64,000 bases of DNA from positions 1 to 64,000 of the forward strand of contig CANJIU010000026.1 in NCBI GenBank assembly GCA_947474365.1, given 5' to 3'. The DNA comes from Opitutia bacterium. GTDB taxonomy: Bacteria > Verrucomicrobiota > Verrucomicrobiia > Opitutales > Opitutaceae. The notes under the pieces are model-generated. The model saw only the letters and a list, made by a program, of their open reading frames with translations, did no database searches and was not told where the DNA came from. Of the stretch, positions 27,209 through 37,033 are shown piece after piece; position 1 is the stretch's first letter, and each line of letters begins with the position of its first letter. Both the position numbers and the translations under genes were made by a program.

Positions 27209-28089
27209 ATCATTCCAAGTCAGACCCGAAAGTGCCGGTCGAAGTGCCCGACGACGGCTCGGCGGTCAGGACTGTGCCGGACGATCTTTATTCGCGGCGC
27301 GCTTGCGCGTGGCCGCGCCGGGAGCGGAAGCAAGGCCCGGTCAGGATGATCGCGCCCGAAGAAGTGCCGGGTTGGATTGTGTTCGAGGATGAGCGTTTGC
27401 TGGTCGTCAACAAACCAGGCGACGTCGTCTGCCATCCCTCGAAGGCCGGACCTTGGTCGAGTCTGGTGGGTGCCCTGCGCGAATACGCCAAACTGCCCAC
27501 GGTGCACCTGGTGTTTCGGCTCGATCGCGAGACGAGCGGCGTGATCGTGTTGGCTAAAGACGCCGGCATGGCGAGCCGTCTTCAAGTGGCGATGCAGGAG
27601 CGAAAGGTCGGCAAGTCCTACCTCGCGATTCTCACTGGAATCATGGCGGCTCCGGTTTCGGTGGATCAACCGCTCGGTGACGACGTTCACAGTCCCGTCT
27701 TTTTGAAATCAGCCGTGGTGGGCGCGGGCGAAGGGCAGGGGGCGGTGACGCATTTCACGCCGCTGGCCACGGGCGGTGGATTCACGCTGGCGCGGGTCGT
27801 GACTGAGACCGGCCGCAAACACCAGATTAGGGCGCACGCCCAATGGCTCGGACATTCGCTGGTGGGTGACAAAATCTATGGCCCTGATGCGCGGCTCTAT
27901 CTTGATTTTGTCGACCACGGCTGGACGGACGCCCTCGCGGAGCGACTCCTGCTTCCGCGGCAGGCGTTGCATTGTGCGGCGATTGATTTTCGGCCGGCCG
28001 GAGTCCCTCTCTTGTTCTCGGCGCTGCTGCCGGCGGACCTGCGGGGATTTTGTGCCACCCATGGGTTGGTGGTGCCGTCGGGGGAGTAG
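27205..28089 (+). CDS. RluA-family pseudouridine synthase
   Basis: A 294-aa RNA pseudouridine synthase of the RluA/RluC/RluD group. Visible motifs: VVNKPGDVVCHPS, FRLDRETSGVIVLAKD with the catalytic Asp, and GRKHQIRAHAQWLGHSLVGDKIYG. It begins with GTG at 27205, inside the end of the SDR gene. The N-terminal 50 residues are charged and not an S4 domain, so the target RNA (23S rRNA, 16S rRNA or tRNA) is undecided. Confidence 0.92.
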   Translation: MNHSKSDPKVPVEVPDDGSAVRTVPDDLYSRRACAWPRRERKQGPVRMIAPEEVPGWIVFEDERLLVVNKPGDVVCHPSKAGPWSSLVGALREYAKLPTVHLVFRLDRETSGVIVLAKDAGMASRLQVAMQERKVGKSYLAILTGIMAAPVSVDQPLGDDVHSPVFLKSAVVGAGEGQGAVTHFTPLATGGGFTLARVVTETGRKHQIRAHAQWLGHSLVGDKIYGPDARLYLDFVDHGWTDALAERLLLPRQALHCAAIDFRPAGVPLLFSALLPADLRGFCATHGLVVPSGE

Positions 28090-28158
28090 TGGCCCGACTG
28101 GCAATATGAGTGTGGTGGTGTTTCTATTGTCTCACGCTCTTCGATTCATCGCGGCGGA

Positions 28159-29301
28159 TCAGTTTTTGCTGCCGAGCGCGGTGCGCAGCACGGGTTCCAG
28201 CAGATCGGCCTGACGCGCGAATCCCATGTCGTTGGGATGCGACCCATCAGTAGCCCCTTCCGCGTCGTGACCGAGCAGGTCGTCGCCCCCGAGATAATAG
28301 AGACCCTTGATGCCTTCGCTCTGGAGCGTGGCAAAACACTCGCGCAATGCGGCATGGTTGTCGGTGTGGTGTTGGTTGCGGGCGGGGAGAATCCAGGAAT
28401 TGGTGTTGCGGCGGTCCTCGACGAGCACGATCGGCGTGCCGGGCCGGGCGGCGCGGAGTTGGTGCACGAGGGGGATGCACTTCAGGCGGACGTCCGCGGC
28501 CCCCATGTTCGGAAGGCAGTCAATGACATAGACCGCCGCGTCGATTTTTATGAGGAGTTCACCCACGGCCTGATCCATCCGGCCGTTGCCGGAGAATCCC
28601 AGATTGATCACGGGCCGATCAAAACGGCGGCCCAGAATGGCCGTATGCACCATTCCAGGACGCGAAGCGCTGGCCCCGTGGGTGATGGAGGTCCCGTAAA
28701 ACACAATGGGTTTCTCGGTCCGCGGTGCGAGCCGCTCGAATTTGGCTCCCGGCGGAACTCCAATCGAAAGCTCTTCGACGCCATTGTAGAGTGGGAGGTA
28801 GGCCGCGAACTCGCGAAATCCCGGGGCCAGGCCGCCGATTATTTCCTGCCGGACCGCCTTTTTTTCTGGTTTGGTGACACCGACCCAACGCCATTTCCCT
28901 GCTTCGTCCCGCGCGTAGAGATCGATGCCGCTGGCGCCGATTCGCGTCATGTTGGCGGACGCCAGGTTCTCCTTGTTGAGGGTGTAGTTTGCCCAGATCA
29001 TCTTCGCGTCGGTCTTGAAGCGCACCATCATGCCGGCACTGTCGCGGCTCAGGTTCCAGACGGCGTCCGTTACCTTGCCCTGCGCGACCGACGGAAAACG
29101 ATCGAACCAACGGATGCGTTCCATGTCGCCGAACGCTCGTCCTTCCACGCCCCATTGGGTTACGTCGTGCCACTTCAGTTCCGGCTCGACCGCTTTCTTG
29201 GCTGCCGCCGGCGGGTTGGCGGGTGCGGCCGCATGGATCCGGATTGTGACAGCGGCGAGGATCAGCGGGAGGAGGGCAAGGCGGAGTTTTGGAAGGGGCA
29301 T
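28159..29301 (-). CDS. Exported SGNH/GDSL hydrolase
   Basis: A 380-aa protein with signal peptide (LALLPLILAAVTIRIHAAAP). An N-terminal beta-sandwich (residues about 45-180, AGMMVRFKTDAKMIWANYT) precedes the SGNH domain: block I FYGTSITHGAS with catalytic Ser, Gly in FSGNGRMDQ, Asn in DCLPNMG, and block V DGSHPND with Asp and His. Related proteins act as carbohydrate acetylesterases, which fits the esterases in this window. Confidence 0.9.
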   Translation of the reverse strand: MPLPKLRLALLPLILAAVTIRIHAAAPANPPAAAKKAVEPELKWHDVTQWGVEGRAFGDMERIRWFDRFPSVAQGKVTDAVWNLSRDSAGMMVRFKTDAKMIWANYTLNKENLASANMTRIGASGIDLYARDEAGKWRWVGVTKPEKKAVRQEIIGGLAPGFREFAAYLPLYNGVEELSIGVPPGAKFERLAPRTEKPIVFYGTSITHGASASRPGMVHTAILGRRFDRPVINLGFSGNGRMDQAVGELLIKIDAAVYVIDCLPNMGAADVRLKCIPLVHQLRAARPGTPIVLVEDRRNTNSWILPARNQHHTDNHAALRECFATLQSEGIKGLYYLGGDDLLGHDAEGATDGSHPNDMGFARQADLLEPVLRTALGSKN

Positions 29302-29517
29302 GGATCGGACGCTCGCATTCCTGGACGCGGTGCGTCAAGCGAGCGGCGTCCGGTCTGATAAAACCCATTGCCCTGTGCGAGAATCCGTGCGGTGCTTGGA
29401 AAGACCTCGTGGGCTGGGGCGGCGTGACGCAGGGGGGGCGATCATTCGGTTCCCCTTTGTGTCGGCAAAACCGGCCCACGACCTTTCCTGAAGTCAAGTT
29501 CCCCACCTCCTCCTGAA

Positions 29518-30159
29518 ATGATCAATAAAATGAAATACTCCGTTCTGCTTCTCACGGCTGTGTTAGTTGGTGCAGCCCAGCTTCCCGCCCAGACCGCCGA
29601 CAAGAAACAGCCGGCCGCGAAACAACCGCCGCCGCCGCCTTTGCCGGGTGCCGGGACGGGTGGCACGACACCGCATGCGACGATCAGTGCGGCGATCGGG
29701 CCGAATCGTCGGGAGGGCGGCATGATTACGATCTCCTATGGCCGCCCTTACGCGGTCCATCCGCGCAAGGGCGGTGAGCCGCGCAAGATCTGGGGCGGGC
29801 TTGTTCCCTATGGCAAGGCCGACCGGCTCGGGGCCGACGAGGCGACGCTGTTCGTCAATGAATATGCGATCGAAGTCGCCGGTACCACCATTCCGGCCGG
29901 GGCATATACGCTCTACATCATCCCGTCTGAAACGGGCACGTCGAAGCTGGCGTTCAGCAAGCATATTGGGAAATGGGGTGTTCCGGTGGATGAAACGAAC
30001 GACTTGGTCCGCGTGGACTTGAAGCGTGATTCGCTCCCGGAAACGGTCAATCAGCTGACGTTGCAAATCGAAAACGTGCCGGCTGGAAGCATGAATGGTG
30101 TTTTGAAGATCAAATGGGAGAAAACGCAGTTTTCCCTGCCGTTTGTCCTGAAAAAATAG
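29518..30159 (+). CDS. Exported DUF2911 protein
   Basis: A 213-aa secreted protein (signal KYSVLLLTAVLVGAAQLPAQ). After a Pro-rich linker comes a DUF2911 domain: ITISYGRPYAVHPRK, LVPYGKADRLGADEATLFV and IPAGAYTLYIIPS. DUF2911 is widespread in Bacteroidota and Verrucomicrobiota; its role is unknown. The hairpin at 30192 follows its stop. Confidence 0.9.
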   Translation: MINKMKYSVLLLTAVLVGAAQLPAQTADKKQPAAKQPPPPPLPGAGTGGTTPHATISAAIGPNRREGGMITISYGRPYAVHPRKGGEPRKIWGGLVPYGKADRLGADEATLFVNEYAIEVAGTTIPAGAYTLYIIPSETGTSKLAFSKHIGKWGVPVDETNDLVRVDLKRDSLPETVNQLTLQIENVPAGSMNGVLKIKWEKTQFSLPFVLKK

Positions 30160-30191
30160 GACGAAGCAGAAGCGTTGGTCTAAGAAGCGTG

Positions 30192-30219
30192 GACTGCGGC
30201 GGCGACGGTCGTCGCAGTC
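30192..30219 (+). terminator. Hairpin after DUF2911 gene
   Basis: GACTGCGGCG (30192-30201) can pair with CGTCGCAGTC (30210-30219) if one G-U pair is allowed. No T run follows, so this is a weaker, possibly Rho-assisted end or just a dyad. Confidence 0.4.
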
Positions 30220-30378
30220 TGGTTCGCGGCCATGGTTCCGCTAGCCCTCGCACTCGGGCGTTCCGAATTGAAGTGTGTGTGTGGGCGAAGGCCGTTGCCG
30301 GGTATTTTGCGAATTGCTCGTTTGGCAAACACGCTTGACGCGCCCCGCGAAACGTCGAGGCTCCCGCTTCCGATTTTC

Positions 30379-30453
30379 GCCCTCATCGTCTATCGGTTAG
30401 GACAGGAGATTCTCAATCTTCAAAGCCGGGTTCGATTCCCGGTGGGGGCGCCA
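30379..30453 (+). tRNA. tRNA-Glu, anticodon CUC
   Basis: A complete cloverleaf: acceptor GCCCTCA pairs with TGGGGGC; D stem GTCT/GGAC; anticodon stem GGAGA/TCTTC with loop TTCTCAA giving anticodon CTC; T arm CCGGG-TTCGATT-CCCGG; discriminator G; CCA encoded at 30451-30453. It reads GAG codons. Confidence 0.96.
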
Positions 30454-30842
30454 ATTTTACCAGAAGGGCTTTAGGGGTAATCCAAAAGGGACCAGCGGCC
30501 AATTTCTCGGTGTTTTTGGCCTTTCATCGGGCGGCCGGGGTGTTTCGGTATTAAACAGCCGGGCAAGGAACCATGGCGTCACCGTTAACCTGCGTGCAAA
30601 GGACGCTCGCGTCACGATTACGTCGGATCGGATTCGAGCCAGAACGAGGAGCGCCGATTGTCGCACTTTCTCTCGTTTGGCTGTTCCGTTTTTGTCACGT
30701 TGAGTTTTTGCGCGCCATTGCGCAGGGAGATGAATGTCAAAGACTCAGATTTTGGGAGAGCCAACCCGGCCGGTCAGTCCGCGGACGGTTTGCTCAAGCC
30801 CTCGACTTTAGAGCAAATCGCTAAAGCTTGCGCCGTTCCTTC
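30454..30842. other. Non-coding stretch after tRNA-Glu
   Basis: About 390 nt between tRNA-Glu and the stop of the minus-strand gene at 30843. No gene family, clear terminator, integrase or duplicated tRNA end was seen. Short open frames across it carry no recognisable motif. Confidence 0.5.
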
Positions 30843-32648
30843 TTACGGCAGCATTTTTTCAATAATCGGCTGCCAGAGATCGGTGCCGTTAATGCTGAGG
30901 ATCTTTTCGGCAGGGAATGGCGCTGAGCCATCAAGTTTGAGGATCTTGCCGTTGGCGAGGTCGAGGCCGATCATCATGGAGTGATCGCTGTCGCCAACCT
31001 GAATTTCCGCGGTGTTCGCGTTGTAGGTAAACCTGCGGGTTAGCTCGGAAAACTTCCGGGCGAATATGGCGAATGAGGTGTCGTCAGTAGCGGTTGCGGT
31101 TTCGGCCACGAAGGCGACGAGTCCCTGGCCGGGATGTGCACCCATACCGTGTTCGACCGTTATCCGTGCGGCTTTATGGGCATCACCATCGCGGATCAGA
31201 TTCACTTCGAGGCGGGTGCCGTTGACCCACGCTTTGCGTGCTTCGAGTATGCGCAGACCAAGGACAACCCCGTTCTTGCGGATAAGAACGATCTTTTCCG
31301 GGGGAATCGGTCCGGTCGGCGCGATCGAGCCATCGGCGAAGCAGACGGTGGCGTCAGACGGGAAAACCCAATGCGACCAGAGCCCGCGTAATTCCGGCAC
31401 GGGGCGAAGGTGCTTGGGCCGTTCGGTGTCGTCGGCCGCCATGAGCAGCACGCGGTCCTTGTTCTGCACTGAACCTAGGGTGGGGCGGAGGTGCAGGGTT
31501 TTGCTGTGACCGTTGCTATCGGGTTCCTTGGAAACCCCGTACGGGTCGTTGCGGCCGTCCATCACATAATAAACCATCGGCGTCCGACGGTCGTCGGTGA
31601 ATTGCATGGCGAAGATCTTGTCGTCATAGGCCTTGCTCGCGCCGCACGTGCCGATGCAATAGTCCTTGGTCACCCAGTTCGTGGCTGTCTGTCCCAGCCC
31701 TTGGCCCCAGCGCTGGATCACGGCGCGAGGTAAGGTGGCGCGGACGGCGTCGGTCCATTCCTTCGGGGCTTTCCAGTCGCGGGAGGTGCTTTCGGCGGCG
31801 AGGACTTCGGGTTTGGCCGATGGCAGCCAGCCATTGGAGGCAAGTTGGGCGTCCAAGGACCCAATTCCGAGCAGGTAGTTGTAATCACGGCTGTGGGAAC
31901 CGCCGAGGCGCTGGGCGGACTCGAACCAGTTGGCCGCCACCTCGGTCCAAAGAATCTGCAGGATCGCACGGCCCAATTCCTGGTCGCGGGGTTCCTTGGA
32001 CAGCCGGACCAGCTGAATAGCACAATCCATGTCCACGCCCGTATAGGTGGTACTGTTGTATTCCGTGACCCCGTTTTGCTTCGTATAGGCGAACCATTCC
32101 CTCAGGTTGGCTCGGCCCCGGTCCGACAGTTCAGGCTGGTTCAGATACTGCCCCAGCAGCACCAGGTTCGACGCCTTCATCAGGAAAATATTTGTGTAGC
32201 TCGGGAGTACCTTCTGCTCTTGGGCGCCCAGGGCTGCGTCCCGCATCATTGGGCGGAAGGCCGCCTCGTTGTCGGCATTGAGGCGCCCGGGATGCCCCAG
32301 AGAAAGTGCCATTGCGTTCTGGCAGACGAACTGCACGGCATTGCGATCCTTGACCTCCGGCTGGCCTCGATACCAGCGGAAGTTGCCGAAGGTCGGGTTG
32401 CCCGCGCGGAGTTCTTGCTGCTCGCGCAGGGTGCGGATGGCCCTGCCGATATTCTCCTGGCGGTCCCCGGCCACCGCTGCCTCGAGAATATACTTCATCA
32501 ACTCGCGGGCCCCCAAACGATCATCGGCCTTTTCGATGCGGACGAACATCGCGTGTAGGCTCTTGGCCTGGTCAGGGGTGGGCTCGGCGCAAGCGAGAAT
32601 GACGACCGACAGGAAGCAAGCCAAGGTCGCTAGACGGGCGCGGAACAT
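30843..32648 (-). CDS. Large secreted protein of unknown function
   Basis: A 601-aa exported protein (signal ARLATLACFLSVVILACA). The N-terminal two thirds is helix-rich and repeats an (alpha/alpha) pattern (LYNQPEL-like helices, WEVAANWFESAQRLGG-type spans), while the last third is strand-rich. This order resembles alginate/heparin lyase-like (alpha/alpha)6-barrel plus beta-sandwich enzymes, but no catalytic motif is recognised. HSRDYNYLLGIG and CGASKAYDDKIFAMQF are distinctive strings that a search could use. No family was recognised; an enzyme acting on glycan is a guess from fold order and neighbours. Confidence 0.7.
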   Translation of the reverse strand: MFRARLATLACFLSVVILACAEPTPDQAKSLHAMFVRIEKADDRLGARELMKYILEAAVAGDRQENIGRAIRTLREQQELRAGNPTFGNFRWYRGQPEVKDRNAVQFVCQNAMALSLGHPGRLNADNEAAFRPMMRDAALGAQEQKVLPSYTNIFLMKASNLVLLGQYLNQPELSDRGRANLREWFAYTKQNGVTEYNSTTYTGVDMDCAIQLVRLSKEPRDQELGRAILQILWTEVAANWFESAQRLGGSHSRDYNYLLGIGSLDAQLASNGWLPSAKPEVLAAESTSRDWKAPKEWTDAVRATLPRAVIQRWGQGLGQTATNWVTKDYCIGTCGASKAYDDKIFAMQFTDDRRTPMVYYVMDGRNDPYGVSKEPDSNGHSKTLHLRPTLGSVQNKDRVLLMAADDTERPKHLRPVPELRGLWSHWVFPSDATVCFADGSIAPTGPIPPEKIVLIRKNGVVLGLRILEARKAWVNGTRLEVNLIRDGDAHKAARITVEHGMGAHPGQGLVAFVAETATATDDTSFAIFARKFSELTRRFTYNANTAEIQVGDSDHSMMIGLDLANGKILKLDGSAPFPAEKILSINGTDLWQPIIEKMLP

Positions 32649-32801
32649 CTTCCCTCCACCGTATCACCAGCCGAACCGAATTGAAGCTGAATCTTGGCCT
32701 CCTTTGCGGGCACAGTGCGTTTCTTGCCTGTTTCCGCTGCGGGATGTCATCGCGCTTGCTTCGTGGCGCGCGAATTTTACGGTGGGCGGTCTCTCCCCAA
32801 T

Positions 32802-33647
32802 ATGAGCTCTCGCTTCCTCTTCCGTCTTGCCTTCATTGCGGCCGCGCTCGTCGCGCTGCCCCTCGCCCGCGCGGCGAAAAACAAGGATGCCACCGGTCCC
32901 AAGCTGGGCCTGCAATCCTGGACCTGCCGCAATATGAAATTCGACGAGGTCGTCGCGTTTGCGGTCAAGCACGGCGTCACTCAAATCGAGTTCATCAAAG
33001 CGCACATGGATCCCGCTGCGCCGAAGGAGGAGACGCTCCGGAAAAAGGCGATTCTCGACCAGAACGGCCTCACCGCTTACTCGTTTGGCGTCAATGCCAC
33101 CTCGATGGACAAGGAAGCGAACCGCGTGCTCTTTGAGTTCGCGAAGCTCATGGGGATGAAGGTTATCATCGTTGAACCGAAAAACCTCGCCGAGTGGGAC
33201 AATCTTGAGGCGCTGGTGAAGGAGTACGACATCAAGCTGGCGATCCACAACCACGGTACCGGCACGATGTACGGCGACCCGGCCACGGTGAAGAAGGTGC
33301 TGGCAGCCCGGGACAATCGGATTGGGGTTTGCCTCGACATCGGTTGGGTGACGGCGGCGGGTTTTGATGCCGCGGAAGTCTTCCGCAGTTACGGCGACCG
33401 GGTTTACGACATGCACTTCAAGGACAAGGTCATCGAGAAGGATGCGGCGGGCAAAGCCACCCCGGTCGACACGGAGATCGGCAAAGGCAAGGCCAACTAT
33501 GCGGGGCTCTTTGCCGAGATTAAGAAGAGCAAGTGGAGTGGCGTGCTGGCAATCGAGACCGACCACAAGGGCTTTGCGGAGAATCCGAACCGGCTGGTCT
33601 CGGAGGCGAAGACGTTTTTTACCGCGAGCGTTCACAACAAGAAGTGA
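32802..33647 (+). CDS. Exported sugar phosphate isomerase/epimerase-type TIM barrel
   Basis: A 281-aa protein from ATG 32802 with signal peptide (LFRLAFIAAALVALPLARAA). It has the xylose-isomerase-like AP-endonuclease-2 barrel: KLGLQSWTCRNM, metal-ligand strands with KVIIVEP, LAIHNHGTG, GVCLDIGW, VYDMHFKD, and AIETDH. These enzymes isomerise or epimerise sugars with a divalent metal. A secreted form is common in sulfatase-rich clusters. Confidence 0.9.
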   Translation: MSSRFLFRLAFIAAALVALPLARAAKNKDATGPKLGLQSWTCRNMKFDEVVAFAVKHGVTQIEFIKAHMDPAAPKEETLRKKAILDQNGLTAYSFGVNATSMDKEANRVLFEFAKLMGMKVIIVEPKNLAEWDNLEALVKEYDIKLAIHNHGTGTMYGDPATVKKVLAARDNRIGVCLDIGWVTAAGFDAAEVFRSYGDRVYDMHFKDKVIEKDAAGKATPVDTEIGKGKANYAGLFAEIKKSKWSGVLAIETDHKGFAENPNRLVSEAKTFFTASVHNKK

Positions 33648-33684
33648 CGCTGCGTTTACTTTTCGACGGACGGTCGCGGTCGGT

Positions 33685-33709
33685 GCGGAAAAAATCGCCC
33701 ATTTTCCGC
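33685..33709 (+). terminator. Possible terminator after isomerase gene
   Basis: GCGGAAAA (33685-33692) pairs with TTTTCCGC (33702-33709) over a nine-base loop. It lies 38 nt after the stop. No T tract follows, so it is a weak call. Confidence 0.35.
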
Positions 33710-33872
33710 GTGCAGTGAATCCATCGTGCTGATCGCGGCGTCTTTCCGGAGGATCCGCGTGTCCTTGCGTCCGCTTTTTTAGAATGACAGACAAGAGCAG
33801 CGTTATTTAAGGCCTCTGATCTTTCTTTTGCTCCGGCCTCTGACCGGAGGTTGGGAATTTTTTCGTTACCTC

Positions 33873-35429
33873 ATGAAACTTATCCTCCCGTTTGTGTTTG
33901 CCGCAGCCGCGGCGTGCGCGGCCGCACCTCGCCAGCCAAACATCGTCTTCATCTTTTCCGACGACCATGCTTACCAGGCGATTAGCGCCTATGGGGAAGA
34001 GCGCAAACTGCTCGCGACGCCAAACATCGATCGAATCGGGCAGGGTGGTGTACGTTTCGACCGATGCCTCGTGACGAATTCGATTTGCGGGCCGGCGCGT
34101 GCGACGATTCTCACGGGAAAGTACAGCCATCTGAACGGCTTTCCCAACAACTCCAACTCAACCTTCGACGGCGCGCAGACGACGTTTCCGAAGCTGATGC
34201 AAAAAGCCGGGTACCAGACGGCGATCGTGGGGAAATGGCATCTGGGGTCGGATCCGACCGGTTTCGATTTCTGGCAGATTTTGCCCGGGCAGGGCATTTA
34301 CTACAACCCGCCGATGATCAAGATGGGCACCCAGGTCAAGGTGCCTGGCTACGTCACCGACATCATCACGGATGTCTCGCTCGATTGGCTGCAGAAACGC
34401 GACAAGTCGAAACCCTTCCTGATAATGATGCAGCACAAGGCGCCGCATCGTGAGTGGGCGCCGGCGCTCCGGCATCTTGATGCCGACAAGGATCGCGTTT
34501 ACGCCGAGCCGTCCACGTTGTTCGACGATTACTCCGGGCGAGGCCTCGCCGAGCATGACCAGGACATGACGATCGAAAAGACGTTTACCGACCGCGATGC
34601 CAAGCTGAGCCCGCCGCCGGGAATGACACCCGAGCAACTGAAGATCTGGGAGGCCTACTACGAGCCGCGGAACGCGAAATTCCGGGCCGCGAATCTCAAG
34701 GGCAAGGATCTCGTCCGCTGGCGCTATCAACGGTACATGCACGACTATCTCGCGACCGTCCGCGCCGTCGACGAGAGCGTTGGCCGGATGCTCGATTACC
34801 TCGACAAGGAAGGGCTCGCTGAAAACACCCTGATTGTTTATGCGAGCGACCAGGGGTTCTATCTCGGTGAGCACGGCTGGTTCGACAAGCGTTGGATTTT
34901 CGAGGAATCGGTGCGGACTCCGTTCTTGGTTCGTTGGCCCGGCGTGACGAAGCCCGGCACGGTCAACACCGACCTGGTTTCGAATTTGGATTTCGGCGAA
35001 ACGTTCCTCGCTGCGGCCGGCCTGCCGGTTCCGGCAGAGATGCAGGGGCGCAGCCTCGTTCCGATCCTGCGTGGCCAACGCCCGGCGGACTGGCGCACCG
35101 CGTTTTATTATCAGTATTTCGAGTACCCGACGCCGCATCACGTGCGCCCTCATTACGGGGTGGTCACCGACCGCTACAAGTTGGTGCGATTCTACGGGAC
35201 GAAAGAGGATTATTGGGAGCTTTTCGATCGGCAGAAGGATCCAAAGGAATTGCGCAGCGTCTATGCGGATCCGGCCTACGCACCGACCGTCGCCGAACTG
35301 GAGAAGGAACTGACGCGGCTTCGCAAGGAACTGAAGGTGCCGGATGAAATTCCGGCGCGTTTCTTTGGCAACCAGGGCGTCGAAGGTGGCGGTCAGAGGA
35401 AGAAGAAGCAGGCGAAACAGAACGATTGA
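33873..35429 (+). CDS. Sulfatase, formylglycine type
   Basis: A 518-aa exported sulfatase (start ATG 33873, signal LPFVFAAAAACAA). Metal-site opening IVFIFSDDHAYQ; the formylglycine precursor Cys is in NSICGPARATILTGKY (C-x-P-x-R). Other marks: VGKWHLGSDP, MMQHKAPHREWAP, and IVYASDQGFYLGEHGWFDKR. It removes sulfate from a carbohydrate. The next gene is another sulfatase, starting 41 nt downstream; both are likely one operon with the TIM-barrel isomerase further upstream. An anaerobic or aerobic formylglycine-generating enzyme must be encoded elsewhere. Confidence 0.94.
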   Translation: MKLILPFVFAAAAACAAAPRQPNIVFIFSDDHAYQAISAYGEERKLLATPNIDRIGQGGVRFDRCLVTNSICGPARATILTGKYSHLNGFPNNSNSTFDGAQTTFPKLMQKAGYQTAIVGKWHLGSDPTGFDFWQILPGQGIYYNPPMIKMGTQVKVPGYVTDIITDVSLDWLQKRDKSKPFLIMMQHKAPHREWAPALRHLDADKDRVYAEPSTLFDDYSGRGLAEHDQDMTIEKTFTDRDAKLSPPPGMTPEQLKIWEAYYEPRNAKFRAANLKGKDLVRWRYQRYMHDYLATVRAVDESVGRMLDYLDKEGLAENTLIVYASDQGFYLGEHGWFDKRWIFEESVRTPFLVRWPGVTKPGTVNTDLVSNLDFGETFLAAAGLPVPAEMQGRSLVPILRGQRPADWRTAFYYQYFEYPTPHHVRPHYGVVTDRYKLVRFYGTKEDYWELFDRQKDPKELRSVYADPAYAPTVAELEKELTRLRKELKVPDEIPARFFGNQGVEGGGQRKKKQAKQND

Positions 35430-35470
35430 TCCCTAATCGTGCGCCGGATTCCAGGTGCTCACCCCTCCCC

Positions 35471-36940
35471 ATGAAAACCCACAGGACCTTTCTCGCCGTT
35501 TTCCTTGCATTGACGGCGTCGCTTTTTGCGGCCGGAACAGCAAAGAAGCCCAACGTTCTCTTCATTGCGGTCGATGACATGAACAACGACCTGGGCTGCT
35601 ACGGCAGTCCGCTCGTGAAATCGCCGAACATCGACCGACTCGCCGCGCGGGGCGTCCGGTTTGATCGCGCGTACTGCCAATTCCCGCTGTGCAGCCCGAG
35701 TCGCTCGTCAATCATGACCGGGTTGCGGCCCGATCAAACGCGTGTCTTTGACCTACAGTACCATTTTCGGACGGGTCTGCCCGACGTGGTGACCTTGCCG
35801 CAACTGTTCATGCGCAGCGGCTATTTCGCGGCGCGCGTCGGCAAAATCTACCACTATGGCAACCCGGGGGACATTGGGACGAGTGGGTTGGACGACCCGG
35901 TGTCGTGGAAGGAATTCGTCAACCCGGCGGGCCGCGACAAGACCACCCTGGAGTCGGACATTATCAATTATACGCCGCAGCGGGGCCTTGGTTCGGCCAT
36001 GGCGTTTTTGTCGGACAAGACCGGCCGCGACGAGGATCACACCGACGGCAAGGTTGCCACCGAGGCGATCAAGCTGCTCGAGAAACACAAGGAAGAGCCG
36101 TTCTTCCTCGCCGTCGGTTTCTACAAGCCGCACACGCCGTACGTGGCGCCGCGGAAGTACTTTGACCTCTATCCGTTGGAAAAAATGGAAGTGCCGGTAA
36201 TGCCTGCGAATTATGCAAAGACGGTACCGGAGGCAGCACTCTATTCGACCCGACCCTGGCCGCTTTTTGGGGTGACCCAACAGCAGGCGCGGGAAGTAAA
36301 ACAGGGTTACTACGCGGCGATTTCCTTCGTCGACGCGCAGATCGGCCGGGTGATTGACGCGCTTGATCGGTTGGGGCTGCGCGACAACACGGTGATCGTT
36401 TTTTGGAGCGATCACGGCTACTCGTTGGGGACGCACGGGCTGTGGATGAAGCAGAACTGCTTTGAGGACGCGGCTCGGGTGCCCTTCATCGTCGCCGGAC
36501 CGGGCGTGAAGGCGGGCGGGGTTTCGCCCCGCATGGTTGAGTTGATCGACGTTTACCCGACGCTGGCAGATCTGGCCGGGTTGGCGCTGCCCACGAAATT
36601 GCCGGGTGCCTCCCTGCGCCCACTGCTGGCGAAGCCTGAGGCGGAGTGGAACCGGCCGGCGTTCACCCAGGTGGAGCGCGGTGGATTTCCCGGACGCAGC
36701 GTGCGTACTCCCCGCTGGCGCTACACGGAATGGGATGATGGCAAACAGGGCTCAGAACTTTATGACGAACAGAAGGACCCCGGCGAAATGAAGAATCTTG
36801 CCGGAGATTCGAGCTATGCGGCCACGATTTCAGAACTGAAGTTGCTCGTGAAGGCCAACTGGCCCGAACGAGTGACGGGCGGCAAGGCCGAGGCGGTTAC
36901 GAAGAAGGCGACGCGGAAGGAAAAAAAGAAGGCAGAGTAG
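35471..36940 (+). CDS. Sulfatase, iduronate-2-sulfatase-like
   Basis: A 489-aa exported sulfatase (ATG 35471; signal FLAVFLALTASLFAAG). Marks: VLFIAVDDMNNDLGCYG, formylglycine site PLCSPSRSSIMTG (C-S-P-S-R), GFYKPHTPYVAPRKYFD and FWSDHGYSLGTHGLW. The pattern of this group (LQYHFRTGLPDVVTLPQ) is like iduronate-2-sulfatases, which act on uronic acid 2-sulfate. Ends in a Lys/Glu-rich tail. It converges with a third sulfatase. Confidence 0.93.
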   Translation: MKTHRTFLAVFLALTASLFAAGTAKKPNVLFIAVDDMNNDLGCYGSPLVKSPNIDRLAARGVRFDRAYCQFPLCSPSRSSIMTGLRPDQTRVFDLQYHFRTGLPDVVTLPQLFMRSGYFAARVGKIYHYGNPGDIGTSGLDDPVSWKEFVNPAGRDKTTLESDIINYTPQRGLGSAMAFLSDKTGRDEDHTDGKVATEAIKLLEKHKEEPFFLAVGFYKPHTPYVAPRKYFDLYPLEKMEVPVMPANYAKTVPEAALYSTRPWPLFGVTQQQAREVKQGYYAAISFVDAQIGRVIDALDRLGLRDNTVIVFWSDHGYSLGTHGLWMKQNCFEDAARVPFIVAGPGVKAGGVSPRMVELIDVYPTLADLAGLALPTKLPGASLRPLLAKPEAEWNRPAFTQVERGGFPGRSVRTPRWRYTEWDDGKQGSELYDEQKDPGEMKNLAGDSSYAATISELKLLVKANWPERVTGGKAEAVTKKATRKEKKKAE

Positions 36941-36982
36941 GTCGTTCCGACTTCTTTTGCCTGATGCGCGAATGCCCCAGTG

Positions 36983-37014
36983 CCGGCACCGGTTGTTGAA
37001 ACCAACCGTGCCGG
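36983..37014. terminator. Hairpin between convergent sulfatase genes
   Basis: CCGGCACCGGTTG (36983-36995) pairs with CCAACCGTGCCGG (37002-37014), with one bulge, over a short loop. It lies between the stops of two genes that run toward each other, so it may end both transcripts. No T run on either side. Confidence 0.5.
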
Positions 37015-37033
37015 GCGACTACGGACAATGCGT

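Noticed and set aside
30454-30842. Integration site at the tRNA-Glu 3' end
   Set aside because: No integrase, no duplicated tRNA end and no change of base composition seen downstream.
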